A stretch of DNA of 48,086 nucleotides from Sinorhizobium americanum (lineage in GTDB: Bacteria; Pseudomonadota; Alphaproteobacteria; Rhizobiales; Rhizobiaceae): contig NZ_LNQC01000031.1 in the NCBI RefSeq assembly GCF_001651855.1, forward strand, positions 1-48,086. The letters are read 5' to 3'. The translations under genes and the position numbers were made by a program. The notes beneath the pieces are model-generated. The model saw only the letters and a program-made list of their open reading frames with translations. It had not been told where the DNA came from and made no database searches. Shown piece by piece: positions 28,042-36,220 of this stretch; position 1 is the first letter of the stretch, and the number at the start of each line of letters is the position of its first letter.

Positions 28042-28064
28042 GCACTGGAGATGGAGATAGGCGG

Positions 28065-28637
28065 TCAGGACCGGGCGATGATCTCGCGGCCGTCGATTTT
28101 CATCTGCACGCCGAGCTTGCCGGTGGAGCGGCGCACCAGGAAGCGCGGCCGGCGCTCGGCAAAGAAGGAGTGGCGACGGCGCGGCTTTACCGGCGCCGTG
28201 CGGATTTCGCCGAGATGTTCTTCCAGCGGCCGGGCGACACCATCGGCTTCGACCATCAGCATCGGGATGCGATAGGCATCCGCCCAGGCACGCCAGTCCG
28301 CCGCAATGTCGGAAAGATCATGCGCGACGAGCAGCGGGATGCAAAGATCCGGATCGTCATGATGAAGCTCGAGCGTCACAGTTACCTCCCCGTCGCCGTG
28401 GTCGATGGCCCGCGCTGCGACACCCTTGAAAGCTCGCGCAGGCAATGCGATCGAAAGGGGCAGGCCGCTGGATGGTAGCACCTTGCGCAGGACAGCGCCA
28501 CGGTGGTCGAGGCTGATGCTCACATTGCCCACATCGCCGCGCAAGACGTAGGTCGCCTGCTGCGGAAAACGCTTCGGATCGAGCCGCAGCGTATTTCCTA
28601 CCCACGCCGGTTGAGAGAGTGTGTTGCGCATTTTCAT
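28065..28637 (-). CDS. DUF6101 family protein
   Basis: The 190-residue soluble protein (MKMRNTLSQPAWVGNTLRLDPKRFP...) matches what I recall as the rhizobial DUF6101 family: a beta-rich N-terminal half (VSISLDHRGAVLRKVLPSSGLPLSIALPARAFKGVAARA) and a basic C-terminal part with KPRRRHSFFAERRPRFLVRR. The function is unknown; the basic tail could bind nucleic acid, but that is a guess. A strong terminator follows it. The promoter must lie in the 312-bp gap shared with the divergent DUF1217 gene. Confidence 0.8.
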   Translation of the reverse strand: MKMRNTLSQPAWVGNTLRLDPKRFPQQATYVLRGDVGNVSISLDHRGAVLRKVLPSSGLPLSIALPARAFKGVAARAIDHGDGEVTVTLELHHDDPDLCIPLLVAHDLSDIAADWRAWADAYRIPMLMVEADGVARPLEEHLGEIRTAPVKPRRRHSFFAERRPRFLVRRSTGKLGVQMKIDGREIIARS

Positions 28638-28949
28638 TTCGCCCTTGTTTTCCTTGAGAGCCGCTTCCCGGTCTTCTTCTCGGGACGTTTTCGTCCTCTG
28701 TGGGCTGGAGGATAGGCGGCCGCTCTTCCGGACGACTTAAAAATCGCGGTTAAAAAAACTTTGCGTCTCCCGATGGTTAGCAAAAGCCGAGGTGGTAAGG
28801 TTTCTCCTTCGTCAACGAAATCGCCGGCATTTTGCGCGTCGGCCGAAAAGCCACGCACAAGCCTGCTGATCCAGTTTCGGACGATCGGAATAACCATCGG
28901 GGATGTCGCGCGCCGGCTGTCCCCGATCCTTGCTGGCGGGGCAACGCGC
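28638..28949. other. Divergent promoter region of the DUF6101 and DUF1217 genes
   Basis: No separate gene is seen. An AT-rich block near 28738-28760 (two TTAA steps nine bases apart) may hold a promoter for the plus-strand DUF1217 gene. The reading frame of that gene stays open upstream to 28761, but the extra residues show no family features. Confidence 0.4.
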
Positions 28950-31256
28950 ATGGTTTCGACCTATCTCGACTACAATCTCATCGCGCGGGACATGAAAGTC
29001 AGCCTGAACCGCGTCTCGGAACAGACGGTCGTCGCGCGCGATACGCAATACTACCGGGATAACATCGGCAATGTGAGCTCGGTGGACGACTTCCTCGACG
29101 ACTACCGGCTCTATTCCTACGCGATGACGGCCTTTGGCCTCGGCGACATGATCGATTCGGTCGCCTTCATGCGGAAGGTGCTCGAAAGCGACCTCTCCGA
29201 CACGAGCAGCTTCGCCAACAGCTTGACGGACGATCGCTATCGAGAATTCGCCCTCGCCTACAGCTTCAGCGGCGGGACCGCCGTGTCACAGACCGAGGCG
29301 CAACTCGAGATCATCGGCCTTTACGATACGAGCATTCTCAACATCGCGGAGACGCAGAAGGAGGAGTCCCGCTACTACAACGTCATGAGCGACAAGATCA
29401 CCAGCGTCGATCAGCTCCTCAACAACGATCGGCTGAGAGCCTATGTCTTCACCGCCTTCGGCATCGACGAGAGCACCTACTCCCGCCAGACGATCCGCAG
29501 CGTCCTTTCCAGCAATTCCGGCGATGCGAGCAGCTATGAAAATACGGTGATTGCTCCGAAGCTTTCCGAACTCGAGACCGCAAGGGCAGCGGCAGAAGCA
29601 CAGTTGACTGCGGGCGGCCTCACCGACGAGGAAGAGGCGGAACTTGAGAGCAAGATAACGACTTACACGAATTCCATCGCCACGCTGAACAACTATATCG
29701 ACCTCGCCGCAGCCTTCGACTTCACCTCCGATGGCACCGTGACCGCCGGTGCGGCGCAGACCGACGAAAACAAGCTGGCCGTCAACGACCTCTATATCTC
29801 CAGCAATTCCCGCGTTACCTCGCAGGCGGCGCTGCTGAACAAGGCCTATTTCGAGGAGACGGTCGCGAGTATCACGACCGTCGATGAACTCATCGCGGAT
29901 ACACGCCTTTACAACTACATCAGGACCGCTTTCGACCTCGACGAGGTGACGATCGTTTCCGCAACCATCAAGAACATCCTGACGAGCGACCCCGATGATC
30001 CGGACAGCTATGTCAACACGATCGGCGGCGGCGACGAGAACTACCTGGCGCTCGCAAATGCCTTCAATTTCCAGGAGGACGGCACGCTGGCGGACGGCGA
30101 CAGCGCGCAGACTTCGACCCAGACGACGCTCACCTCCAACCGCTACATGACGCGATATAACGACAAGGACGACGAAGCGGACGAGAAGGCGGTTAGTGCC
30201 TATAAGTCCGCTGTCGCCGGCATGACGTCCGTCGACGACTTCATCGGTTCCGCTTCGATCTATGACTTCGCCCTGCAAGCCGTCGGCCTCGATCCCGACA
30301 CGGAGAGCACCCGCACCATCAAGCGGGTGCTCACCAGCGACCTCACCGATCCGAAGAGCTTCATCTACACGCTCAAGGACGAGCGATACGTGACCCTTGC
30401 CAAACTGTTCAACTTTACGACAGAGGGCGAGGTCGGCGCACCGGCACTGGCTCAATCGGAAACGCAAATCCAGGAAACCGCGAAGAACTATATCGTCATC
30501 AAGTCCCGTTTTGGGTCGGATGAGGACAAGACCAAGGCTCAAGAGGAAGGCGAATATTATACGGCCGGGATCGCCAAACTTTCCTCGCTCGACGAATTCC
30601 TGGCTGACGAGCGTCTCGTCACCATCGCGCTCGAGGCGAACGGCATCGACCCCGAGGGCGTGACGGCCGATTTCCTCCGTGGAATCTTCACCTCCGATCT
30701 CGACGATCCGGAGAGCGCCATCAACGAACAGGAAAATTCCGCCGCCTATATCTCGCTCGTTACCTCGTTCAATTTCGACAGCGAAGGAAACGTGCTGCGC
30801 GAGGACAGGGACAGCATCGTCACACGCCACGGGCTTTACGAAACGCTTGACCAATATCTGCACCAAACGCTCGAGGAACAGGCGGGCGAGAACAATGAAG
30901 GCGTTCGCCTGGCACTCTATTTCGAGCGTAAGGCCGGCACGATTGTCGACGCCTATGATCTCCTGGCAGACGACGCGCTCGCCGAGGTATTCCGCACGAT
31001 CTTCAGCCTGCCCGACGAGTTCAGCACCATGGACATCGACCAGCAGGCGAAGATCGTCGAAAAGAATCTCGATCTCGAGAAACTCAGCGACCCGGCCGAA
31101 TTGAAGAAGCTGCTGGCACGCTTTGCCGTGCTTTACGATCTGGAGAACAACACCGAAGTCGATCCGGCCGTCTCGGTGCTCACGAGCAGCGGCAGCAGCG
31201 TCGGCATCAGCGCCGACACGCTCTATACCCTGTCGCAGCTCAGGATGGGCGGGTAA
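28950..31256 (+). CDS. DUF1217 repeat protein
   Basis: The 768-residue acidic protein starts MVSTYLDYNLIARDMKVSL, typical of DUF1217 proteins, and contains at least five tandem copies of a roughly 110-140-residue unit. Each unit has a core such as SVDDFLDDYRLYSYAMTAFG, SVDQLLNNDRLRAYVFTAFG, TVDELIADTRLYNYIRTAF, SVDDFIGSASIYDFALQAVG and SLDEFLADERLVTIALEANG, followed by a T/S-rich turn (LTSDLTDPKSF) and LAKLFNF-type helix. A degenerate sixth unit closes the protein. DUF1217 proteins occur near flagellar genes in alphaproteobacteria, but none are nearby here. There is no signal peptide. I chose 28950 by homology; the Shine-Dalgarno is weak. Confidence 0.88.
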   Translation: MVSTYLDYNLIARDMKVSLNRVSEQTVVARDTQYYRDNIGNVSSVDDFLDDYRLYSYAMTAFGLGDMIDSVAFMRKVLESDLSDTSSFANSLTDDRYREFALAYSFSGGTAVSQTEAQLEIIGLYDTSILNIAETQKEESRYYNVMSDKITSVDQLLNNDRLRAYVFTAFGIDESTYSRQTIRSVLSSNSGDASSYENTVIAPKLSELETARAAAEAQLTAGGLTDEEEAELESKITTYTNSIATLNNYIDLAAAFDFTSDGTVTAGAAQTDENKLAVNDLYISSNSRVTSQAALLNKAYFEETVASITTVDELIADTRLYNYIRTAFDLDEVTIVSATIKNILTSDPDDPDSYVNTIGGGDENYLALANAFNFQEDGTLADGDSAQTSTQTTLTSNRYMTRYNDKDDEADEKAVSAYKSAVAGMTSVDDFIGSASIYDFALQAVGLDPDTESTRTIKRVLTSDLTDPKSFIYTLKDERYVTLAKLFNFTTEGEVGAPALAQSETQIQETAKNYIVIKSRFGSDEDKTKAQEEGEYYTAGIAKLSSLDEFLADERLVTIALEANGIDPEGVTADFLRGIFTSDLDDPESAINEQENSAAYISLVTSFNFDSEGNVLREDRDSIVTRHGLYETLDQYLHQTLEEQAGENNEGVRLALYFERKAGTIVDAYDLLADDALAEVFRTIFSLPDEFSTMDIDQQAKIVEKNLDLEKLSDPAELKKLLARFAVLYDLENNTEVDPAVSVLTSSGSSVGISADTLYTLSQLRMGG

Positions 31257-31269
31257 GCGCCGCTTCGTC

Positions 31270-32700
31270 TTAGTCCTGCCGCAGCACCTTGTCCGGGTTC
31301 ATGATTCCGGCTGGATCGAAGACATGCTTGATCCGCCGCATCAGCTCGATCTCGATCGGCGAGCGGATTGCTGCCAGTTCGTCGCGCTTCAACTGGCCGA
31401 TGCCGTGTTCGGCCGAAATCGACCCGTTATATTTCAGCACGATGGCGTGGACAATGGCGTTCATTTCGTGCCAGCGGGCCAGAAAGGGCTCGCGGTCCAC
31501 ACCGACGGGCTGGGAAATGTTATAATGGATGTTGCCGTCGCCCATATGCCCGAAGGCGCAGATGCGTGCATCGGGGATCGCCGTCATGACCGCCGCATCC
31601 GCTTCCGCCATGAAGGCGGGAATGCTCGACACCGGCACTGACACATCGTGCTTGATCGAGCCGCCTTCGGGTTTCTGTGCCGGAGACATGCTCTCGCGCA
31701 TGTGCCACAGCGCCTTTCGCTGCGCTTCGCTCTGGGCGATGACCGCATTCTCGATCAGGCCGTCCTCTAAACCTGCTTCGAGCAGGCTTTGCACCATCCG
31801 CTCCGAGCTCTCGGCAGAGTCGGAGGTGGAGATATCGATCAGCGCATACCAGGGATGACATGTTTCCATCGGGTCGCGAACGCCCGGTATATGGCGGGTG
31901 GTGAACTCGATGCCGAGCCTCGGCATCAGTTCGAAGCCGGTCAAGGCGGGGCCGCAGAGGCTGGATGCCCGCTCGAACAGAGCGAGTGCGTCTTCGACGC
32001 TTGCGAGCCCGGCAAAGGCGACCTGATGGCCGCGCGGCTTCGGGAAGAGCCTCAGGACGGCGCCGGTGATGACCCCGAGCGTCCCTTCGGCGCCGATGAA
32101 CAGATCGCGTAGGTCGTAGCCGGTATTGTCCTTCTTGAGGCGTCGGAGGCCGTCCCAGATTTCTCCGGTCGGAAGCACGACCTCGAGCCCCAGGCAGAGC
32201 TGTCGCATGTTGCCATAGGCAAGCACGGCGGTGCCGCCCGCATTGGTGGAAAGGTTGCCGCCGATCCGCGCTGAGCCTTCCGAGCCGAGCGATAGCGGGA
32301 AGAGCCGGTCGACGTCGTCCGCTGCCTTCTGGATATCTGCGAGAATGCAGCCGGCGTCGGCGACGATGACATTGCCGACGGGATCGATGTCGCGGATGCG
32401 GTTCAGCCGCTCGAGCGAAAGCACCACATCGGCCTTTCCTTCGCGCGGGATCTGGCCCGCCACATGCCCGGTATTGCCGCCCTGCGGCACGATCGCCGTC
32501 TGCGCCCGGCTGGCGAGTTGCAGGATGCGCGAGACTTCATCGACCGAACCGGGCTTGAGCACGAGCGGCGTGGTGCCGCGGTAGAGGCCACGCGATTCGA
32601 CGAGATACGGCGCCGTCTCTGCGGGGCCGGTCAGAGCATTGCCGGGTCCGACGATGTCGGTGAAGGAGGCGATCAGTTCGGGAGAAGGAATTGTCGTCAT
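31270..32700 (-). CDS. FAD-binding oxidoreductase, D-2-hydroxyacid dehydrogenase type
   Basis: The 476-residue protein belongs to the GlcD/D-2-hydroxyglutarate dehydrogenase group. The N-terminal FAD domain shows VPQGGNTGHVAGQIP at about 74-88 and LSLGSEGSARIGGNLSTNAGGTAVLAYG at about 136-163, then DNTGYDLRDLFIGAEGTLGVIT. The C-terminal domain has FGHMGDGNIHYNISQP and the final STEHGIG-type motif ISAEHGIGQLKRDEL. It should oxidise a D-2-hydroxyacid (for example D-lactate or D-2-hydroxyglutarate) and pass electrons on to a carrier. The exact substrate is not clear. It starts 14 bp downstream of the TsaC gene stop on the same strand, so they may be cotranscribed. Confidence 0.92.
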   Translation of the reverse strand: MTTIPSPELIASFTDIVGPGNALTGPAETAPYLVESRGLYRGTTPLVLKPGSVDEVSRILQLASRAQTAIVPQGGNTGHVAGQIPREGKADVVLSLERLNRIRDIDPVGNVIVADAGCILADIQKAADDVDRLFPLSLGSEGSARIGGNLSTNAGGTAVLAYGNMRQLCLGLEVVLPTGEIWDGLRRLKKDNTGYDLRDLFIGAEGTLGVITGAVLRLFPKPRGHQVAFAGLASVEDALALFERASSLCGPALTGFELMPRLGIEFTTRHIPGVRDPMETCHPWYALIDISTSDSAESSERMVQSLLEAGLEDGLIENAVIAQSEAQRKALWHMRESMSPAQKPEGGSIKHDVSVPVSSIPAFMAEADAAVMTAIPDARICAFGHMGDGNIHYNISQPVGVDREPFLARWHEMNAIVHAIVLKYNGSISAEHGIGQLKRDELAAIRSPIEIELMRRIKHVFDPAGIMNPDKVLRQD

Positions 32701-32714
32701 GGCCCTGCCTTCGG

Positions 32715-33689
32715 TCAGTTCCGCGGGGCGGCCGCCCGCTGCATGCGGTCGAGGATCGCTTCGCCAAGCCCCTCGCTCGGGACCGGGCTGAAGGCGATCG
32801 TCCTGGCGCCGCTCGCATCCGCCTTTTTCATGTAGTCGAAGAGATTGGCGGCCGCCTCCCGGAGATCACCGCTCGGGCTGAGGTCGAGCACGAGGGCTGC
32901 CGCGTTTTCGCCGGGCAGCGCCTTGCCGCCGAAGCGGATCAGCGCCTCACCCGTGTGGACGTCCGTCGCATTGAGCCGCACCGCGGCGCCCGGCGCATAA
33001 TGGGACGGGAGCATGCCGGGGGCTTCGATCGTCGCGCCCGCCGCTTCCGGCCGTTCAACAGGGAGGCCGGTAAGCGCCTCGATCTCGGCGGCGTCGAGAC
33101 CGCCCGGCCTAAGCAGCCGGAGCCGGCCATCCTCGACCTTGAGGATCGTCGATTCGAGGCCGATTTCCGCCGGGCCCGCATCAAGGATCAGCTTCAGCTT
33201 CGCGCCGAGATCCGCTTCCACATGGGCCGCGCTGGTCGGACTGATCTTGCCCGACGTATTGGCGCTCGGGGCGGCCAAGGGTTGACCGAACCGTGCAATC
33301 ACGCGCCGGGAGAAACCCTCCGGCATGCGGATACCGAGCGTGTCGAGACCGGCGGAGGCCAGCGCATGCACGGTGCCCTCGGATCGCTGTGGCAGGATCA
33401 GCGTCAGGGGTCCCGGCCAGAAAGCTTCCGCGAGACGCCGGGAGATGGGATCGAACGTCACGTGCGCTTCGGCCATTGCCATATCCGAGACGTGGCAGAT
33501 CAGCGGGTTGAAGCGCGGCCGGCCCTTCATCTCGTAGATGCGGCTGATGGCATCGGCATTCGTCGCATCGGCGGCGAGGCCGTACACGGTCTCCGTCGGG
33601 ATCGCCACAGGCTCGCCTCCGGAGAGCACGGCACAGGCCTTCTCGATCGCTCGATCCGGTTCGATACGCGTGTCGATGATTTCGGCCAT
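32715..33689 (-). CDS. L-threonylcarbamoyladenylate synthase (Sua5/TsaC)
   Basis: This enzyme makes threonylcarbamoyl-AMP from threonine, bicarbonate and ATP for the t6A37 modification of ANN-decoding tRNAs. The 324-residue product has the YrdC domain first (about 10-195) with GEPVAIPTETVYGLAADA, IYEMKGRPRFNPLICHV, FWPGPLTLIL and PSANTSGKISPTSAAHV, then a linker and the C-terminal Sua5 domain (about 210-320) starting PGMLPSHYAPGAAV. This two-domain length separates it from short TsaC. The ATG at 33689 opens MAEIIDTRIEPDRAIEKA; longer in-frame extensions look unrelated. Confidence 0.95.
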   Translation of the reverse strand: MAEIIDTRIEPDRAIEKACAVLSGGEPVAIPTETVYGLAADATNADAISRIYEMKGRPRFNPLICHVSDMAMAEAHVTFDPISRRLAEAFWPGPLTLILPQRSEGTVHALASAGLDTLGIRMPEGFSRRVIARFGQPLAAPSANTSGKISPTSAAHVEADLGAKLKLILDAGPAEIGLESTILKVEDGRLRLLRPGGLDAAEIEALTGLPVERPEAAGATIEAPGMLPSHYAPGAAVRLNATDVHTGEALIRFGGKALPGENAAALVLDLSPSGDLREAAANLFDYMKKADASGARTIAFSPVPSEGLGEAILDRMQRAAAPRN

Positions 33690-33769
33690 GGCGGTTCTGA
33701 TCCTTTCCGTCGCATCCTTAGCGGAGGGGGAGGGAAAACAGAACGATTTTCTTGGCCGGTCGGGCGGTG

Positions 33770-34372
33770 TCAGAGGCTGCGAATGATCCGCCGTAAGGCT
33801 TCGTCGCGGGCGCCGAGCATCAGGACGTTCTTGAGCGCCACTGTCGGGTCCTGCGTCCGGAAGATCAAACCGTTGCCACGCACGTTGCGATTGATGGCAA
33901 TTTGTCCGTCTTCGGAGTCCGGCTCGATCGCAACGGCGAAATACATGCGCGAGTAGCTTGTCTGTATCCGCTCGAAGAAATGTGTCTCGTCCCCGAGGTC
34001 GGAAAAGAAGTTCGCGAAATAGAACGCCCATGTAATTTCGCGCGACTGGTTGAGCTTGGCTTTCGCGGCGGTCACATGGCAATAGCCGAGATGGGGGCTG
34101 TCGGCGAGCGTCCGGTGGAAGATCATCCTCGGAAACTGGATGGAGGCGTGAAAGCCGTTGATCCGCTTGTGAGTCGTCTCGCCCGCCGCCTGCAATCGGC
34201 GGCCCGTCCTCTCGGCCACCTCTTCATGGGTCATATAGCGGCGCTGTTCGGGCAACCACGGCCGGCGCCGGTCGATTCGGCCCGTGCGCAGGAACTCTGT
34301 ATGGCCGCCCGCCGTTTTCGGTGCCGGCGCCTGCGCTTTGCCTGAGGCGTCGTAATATCTGAGCTTTGCCAT
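33770..34372 (-). CDS. Conserved-looking protein of unknown function
   Basis: I do not recognise this family. The 200-residue product (MAKLRYYDASGKAQAPAPK...) has a basic, Pro-rich first quarter, then RRYMTHEEVAERTGRRLQAAGETTHKRINGFH and a well-ordered stretch with YCHVTAAKAKLNQSREITWAFYFANFFSDLGDETHFFERI. It has no signal peptide or membrane helix, and a single cysteine. Codon use matches its neighbours. An in-frame GTG 15 nt upstream (34387) is an alternative start. It lies 80 bp upstream of the TsaC gene on the same strand and is divergent from the riboswitch-gbcAB unit. Confidence 0.7.
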   Translation of the reverse strand: MAKLRYYDASGKAQAPAPKTAGGHTEFLRTGRIDRRRPWLPEQRRYMTHEEVAERTGRRLQAAGETTHKRINGFHASIQFPRMIFHRTLADSPHLGYCHVTAAKAKLNQSREITWAFYFANFFSDLGDETHFFERIQTSYSRMYFAVAIEPDSEDGQIAINRNVRGNGLIFRTQDPTVALKNVLMLGARDEALRRIIRSL

Positions 34373-34567
34373 CGGCTTCTGCGTCACCTGTCGCCAAACG
34401 GATTGATCTGTCAGCGAACGCTAAATCACCAGGGTTAACAGAGTATTTCGCGCGCCGCTCCGGCCGCAGCATCCCTCGATGTCGCAAAATGGCCCGCCGC
34501 GTTCGCGCCGGAGATGGCGCTGCGGAAAAATGCGCCATCTGCTCGAACGTTCACCTATCTTGTTGTT

Positions 34568-34584
34568 TGACATATAAAATGTCA
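34568..34584. promoter_or_regulatory. Palindromic operator candidate upstream of gbcA riboswitch
   Basis: TGACAT-ATAAA-ATGTCA is a perfect inverted repeat. TTGACA (34567-34572) looks like a -35 box and TATAAAA (34573-34579) could instead be a -10, so a bound protein would overlap the promoter. The regulator is not known; a GntR-type or AraC-type factor responding to betaine is possible. Confidence 0.45.
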
Positions 34585-34646
34585 CATACGCAAGAATGCA
34601 AAGGCCCGAAAATCGCTGTCGTCTTTCCGGAATGGAATGTCGCGCA

Positions 34647-34668
34647 TCGGCAATTGCCGAACCGGTTC
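34647..34668. promoter_or_regulatory. Two adjoining palindromes before the aptamer
   Basis: TCGGCAATTGCCGA (34647-34660) and GAACCGGTTC (34659-34668) are both perfect palindromes, placed 19 bp before the first riboswitch stem. They may be protein-binding sites or form hairpins in the leader RNA. No function can be assigned from sequence. Confidence 0.35.
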
Positions 34669-34686
34669 ACCCGCTTAGATTGGATG

Positions 34687-34860
34687 CTCAAGGTGCCGCC
34701 TCTCGGCGAGGGGCGGAGAATTGGGAAGCCGGTCAAATCCCGGCGCTGCCCCCGCAACGGTGGTGGAGTGAACTCCGGCAAAAGGCCACTGGACAATCGT
34801 CCGGGAAGGCGCCGGGGCAGGGCCTTCGGGCCACTCCAGAGCCCGGAAACCAGCCTTGAG
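34687..34860 (+). ncRNA. Cobalamin (B12) riboswitch
   Basis: The segment has the conserved elements of the adenosylcobalamin aptamer in the right order. The closing stem CTCAAGG (34687-34693) pairs with CCTTGAG (34854-34860). GGTGCC is at 34692-34697, GGGAAGCCGGT at 34723-34733, GCCCCCGCAAC at 34748-34758, the B12-box core GCCACTG at 34785-34791, GGGAAGGC at 34803-34810, and GCCCGGAAACCAGCC at 34841-34855. It lies 116 bp upstream of the gbcA start on the same strand. Such elements normally reduce expression when B12 is plentiful, so gbcAB is predicted to be B12-repressed. Confidence 0.93.
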
Positions 34861-34935
34861 GAAAACGACCGTAACTGGTTGCGGCGGGCAGCCGGATCGG
34901 AGCCAAGGCGCACGGCATCTCTCCGGCGCGGTTCC

Positions 34936-34970
34936 TGTCCTGCCTGCCCGAAACAGGGCTAACGAGGACA
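34936..34970 (+). promoter_or_regulatory. Hairpin sequestering the gbcA ribosome-binding site
   Basis: TGTCCT (34936-34941) pairs with AGGACA (34965-34970), and inside it GCCC (34946-34949) pairs with GGGC (34956-34959). The outer arm covers the GAGG (34964-34967) that lies 8 nt before the gbcA ATG at 34976. With the aptamer upstream and no T-run after the stem, this suggests control of translation initiation rather than termination. The complementarity is seen; the switching is inferred. Confidence 0.55.
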
Positions 34971-34975
34971 TGGGC

Positions 34976-36220
34976 ATGGACATCCAGAACGAAATGCTGC
35001 GCAAACTGAAGACCCGCCGCGAGGGCTACAGTCTCGACCGGGCCTTCTACATCGACCCGGACTATTACCGTCAGGACCTGGAGAATATCTGGTACAAGGA
35101 TTGGCTCTTCGTCGGCCACGACTGCGAAATCCCGCGTCCCGGCAACTATTTCACGCTGCAGGTCGGCGACTATCCGATCGTCATCGTGCGCGATCGCCAG
35201 GGGGCGGTCCGGGCGCTGCACAATTCCTGCCGCCATCGCGGCTCGCGCGTTTGCACCCAGCACAAGGGATCCTCGGCCAAGCTTGTTTGTCCCTATCACC
35301 AGTGGACCTACGAACTCGACGGCAGGCTGCTCTTCGCCCGGCAGATGCCGGAGGATTTCGATCCGGCCCAGCACAGCCTGAAGCCGGTCAGTTGCGAAAC
35401 GGTCGGCGGCTATATCTTCATCAGCCTTGCCGAGCGGCCCATGGATTTCCAGCCCTTCCGCGACACGGTCGCAGCCTATCTCGCGCCGCATCGCCTCGGC
35501 GAAACCAAGGTCGCCTATGAAAGCACCATCGTCGAGAAGGGCAATTGGAAGCTCGTCTGGGAGAACAACCGCGAGTGCTACCATTGTGCCGCCAACCATC
35601 CGGAACTCTGCCGGACCTATCCCGAGGCTCCGACTGTGACGGGCGTCCAGGGCGCCATGGACGATCCGGAAATCGGTGCCCATTGGGAGAGATGCGAGGC
35701 GGCGGGGCTGCCAAGCGCCTTCAAGATCGGGCCGACCGGCCAGTTCCGCATGACGAGAATGCCGCTGATCAACGGGGCGGAGAGCTATACGATGTCCGGC
35801 GAGAAGGCGGTCCGCAAGCAGCTTTCCGGTGACATAAGCGCGAATGGCGTCGGCACGCTGCTGCTCTTCCATTACCCGACGACCTGGAACCACATCCTCG
35901 GCGACCATGCGATCACCTTCCGCGTGCTGCCGCTCGGGCCGGAACTGACGCAGGTCACGACGAAATGGCTCGTCAGCAAGGATGCGGTCGAAGGGGTCGA
36001 CTATACCCTCGAAGACCTCACCCATGTCTGGACCGAGACCAACGACCAGGACCGTCAGATCGTCGAGGAAAACGCCTTCGGCATCCGTTCGCCGGCCTAT
36101 GAGCCGGGCCCCTATTCGGCCGAGCACGAGGGCGGCGTCATGCAGTTCGTCGACTGGTATTCGCGCTTCATGCTGGATCGCCTGCAGGGCAGCGCCGCTC
36201 CTCTGTCGCGGGTGGCATGA
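34976..36220 (+). CDS. gbcA: Glycine betaine-type Rieske monooxygenase, GbcA-like
   Basis: The 414-residue protein has a Rieske 2Fe-2S domain (about 42-150) with ligands CRH (Cys85, His87) and CPYH (Cys105, His108), then a catalytic domain with the mononuclear iron motif ENNRECYHCAANHPEL (His203, His208). The stretches CRHRGSRVC, LVCPYHQWTYELDGRLLFA and ENNRECYHC closely follow Pseudomonas GbcA, which demethylates glycine betaine to dimethylglycine and formaldehyde. Stachydrine demethylase and carnitine oxygenase are related, so another quaternary amine is possible. The ATG at 34976 has GAGG 8 nt before it; one at 34970 is too close. It overlaps the reductase gene by 4 bp and lies downstream of a B12 riboswitch. 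Confidence 0.9.
   Translation: MDIQNEMLRKLKTRREGYSLDRAFYIDPDYYRQDLENIWYKDWLFVGHDCEIPRPGNYFTLQVGDYPIVIVRDRQGAVRALHNSCRHRGSRVCTQHKGSSAKLVCPYHQWTYELDGRLLFARQMPEDFDPAQHSLKPVSCETVGGYIFISLAERPMDFQPFRDTVAAYLAPHRLGETKVAYESTIVEKGNWKLVWENNRECYHCAANHPELCRTYPEAPTVTGVQGAMDDPEIGAHWERCEAAGLPSAFKIGPTGQFRMTRMPLINGAESYTMSGEKAVRKQLSGDISANGVGTLLLFHYPTTWNHILGDHAITFRVLPLGPELTQVTTKWLVSKDAVEGVDYTLEDLTHVWTETNDQDRQIVEENAFGIRSPAYEPGPYSAEHEGGVMQFVDWYSRFMLDRLQGSAAPLSRVA

Larger units (their letters stand above)
27737..28064. other. 328-bp gap holding a possible small gene and a terminator
   Basis: Between ubiA and the DUF6101 gene this stretch holds a possible 34-codon minus-strand gene (27786-27890) and a strong symmetrical terminator (28011-28041). 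I see nothing else coding. A small GC palindrome, CCTTCGGAAGG, just follows the ubiA stop. Confidence 0.5.
34373..34686. other. Regulatory gap upstream of the cobalamin riboswitch
   Basis: This divergent intergenic stretch has no gene. It holds a perfect 9-bp inverted repeat (AGATGGCGC 34512-34520 with GCGCCATCT 34532-34540), an AT-rich promoter-like block with the palindrome at 34568-34584, and two adjoining palindromes at 34647-34668. The promoter of the riboswitch transcript is probably near 34550-34600. Confidence 0.5.

Noticed and set aside
28738..28760. Two TTAA steps as a CtrA binding site
   Set aside because: The spacing is nine bases instead of the seven of the known CtrA motif.
29286..30866. 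Minus-strand frame of 526 codons antisense to the DUF1217 gene
   Set aside because: The plus strand carries the DUF1217 repeats; the antisense product only mirrors the repeats and has no independent features.
34366..34962. Plus-strand frame across the riboswitch
   Set aside because: The DNA is explained by the cobalamin aptamer, and the translation is low-complexity Arg/Pro/Gly without a ribosome-binding site.
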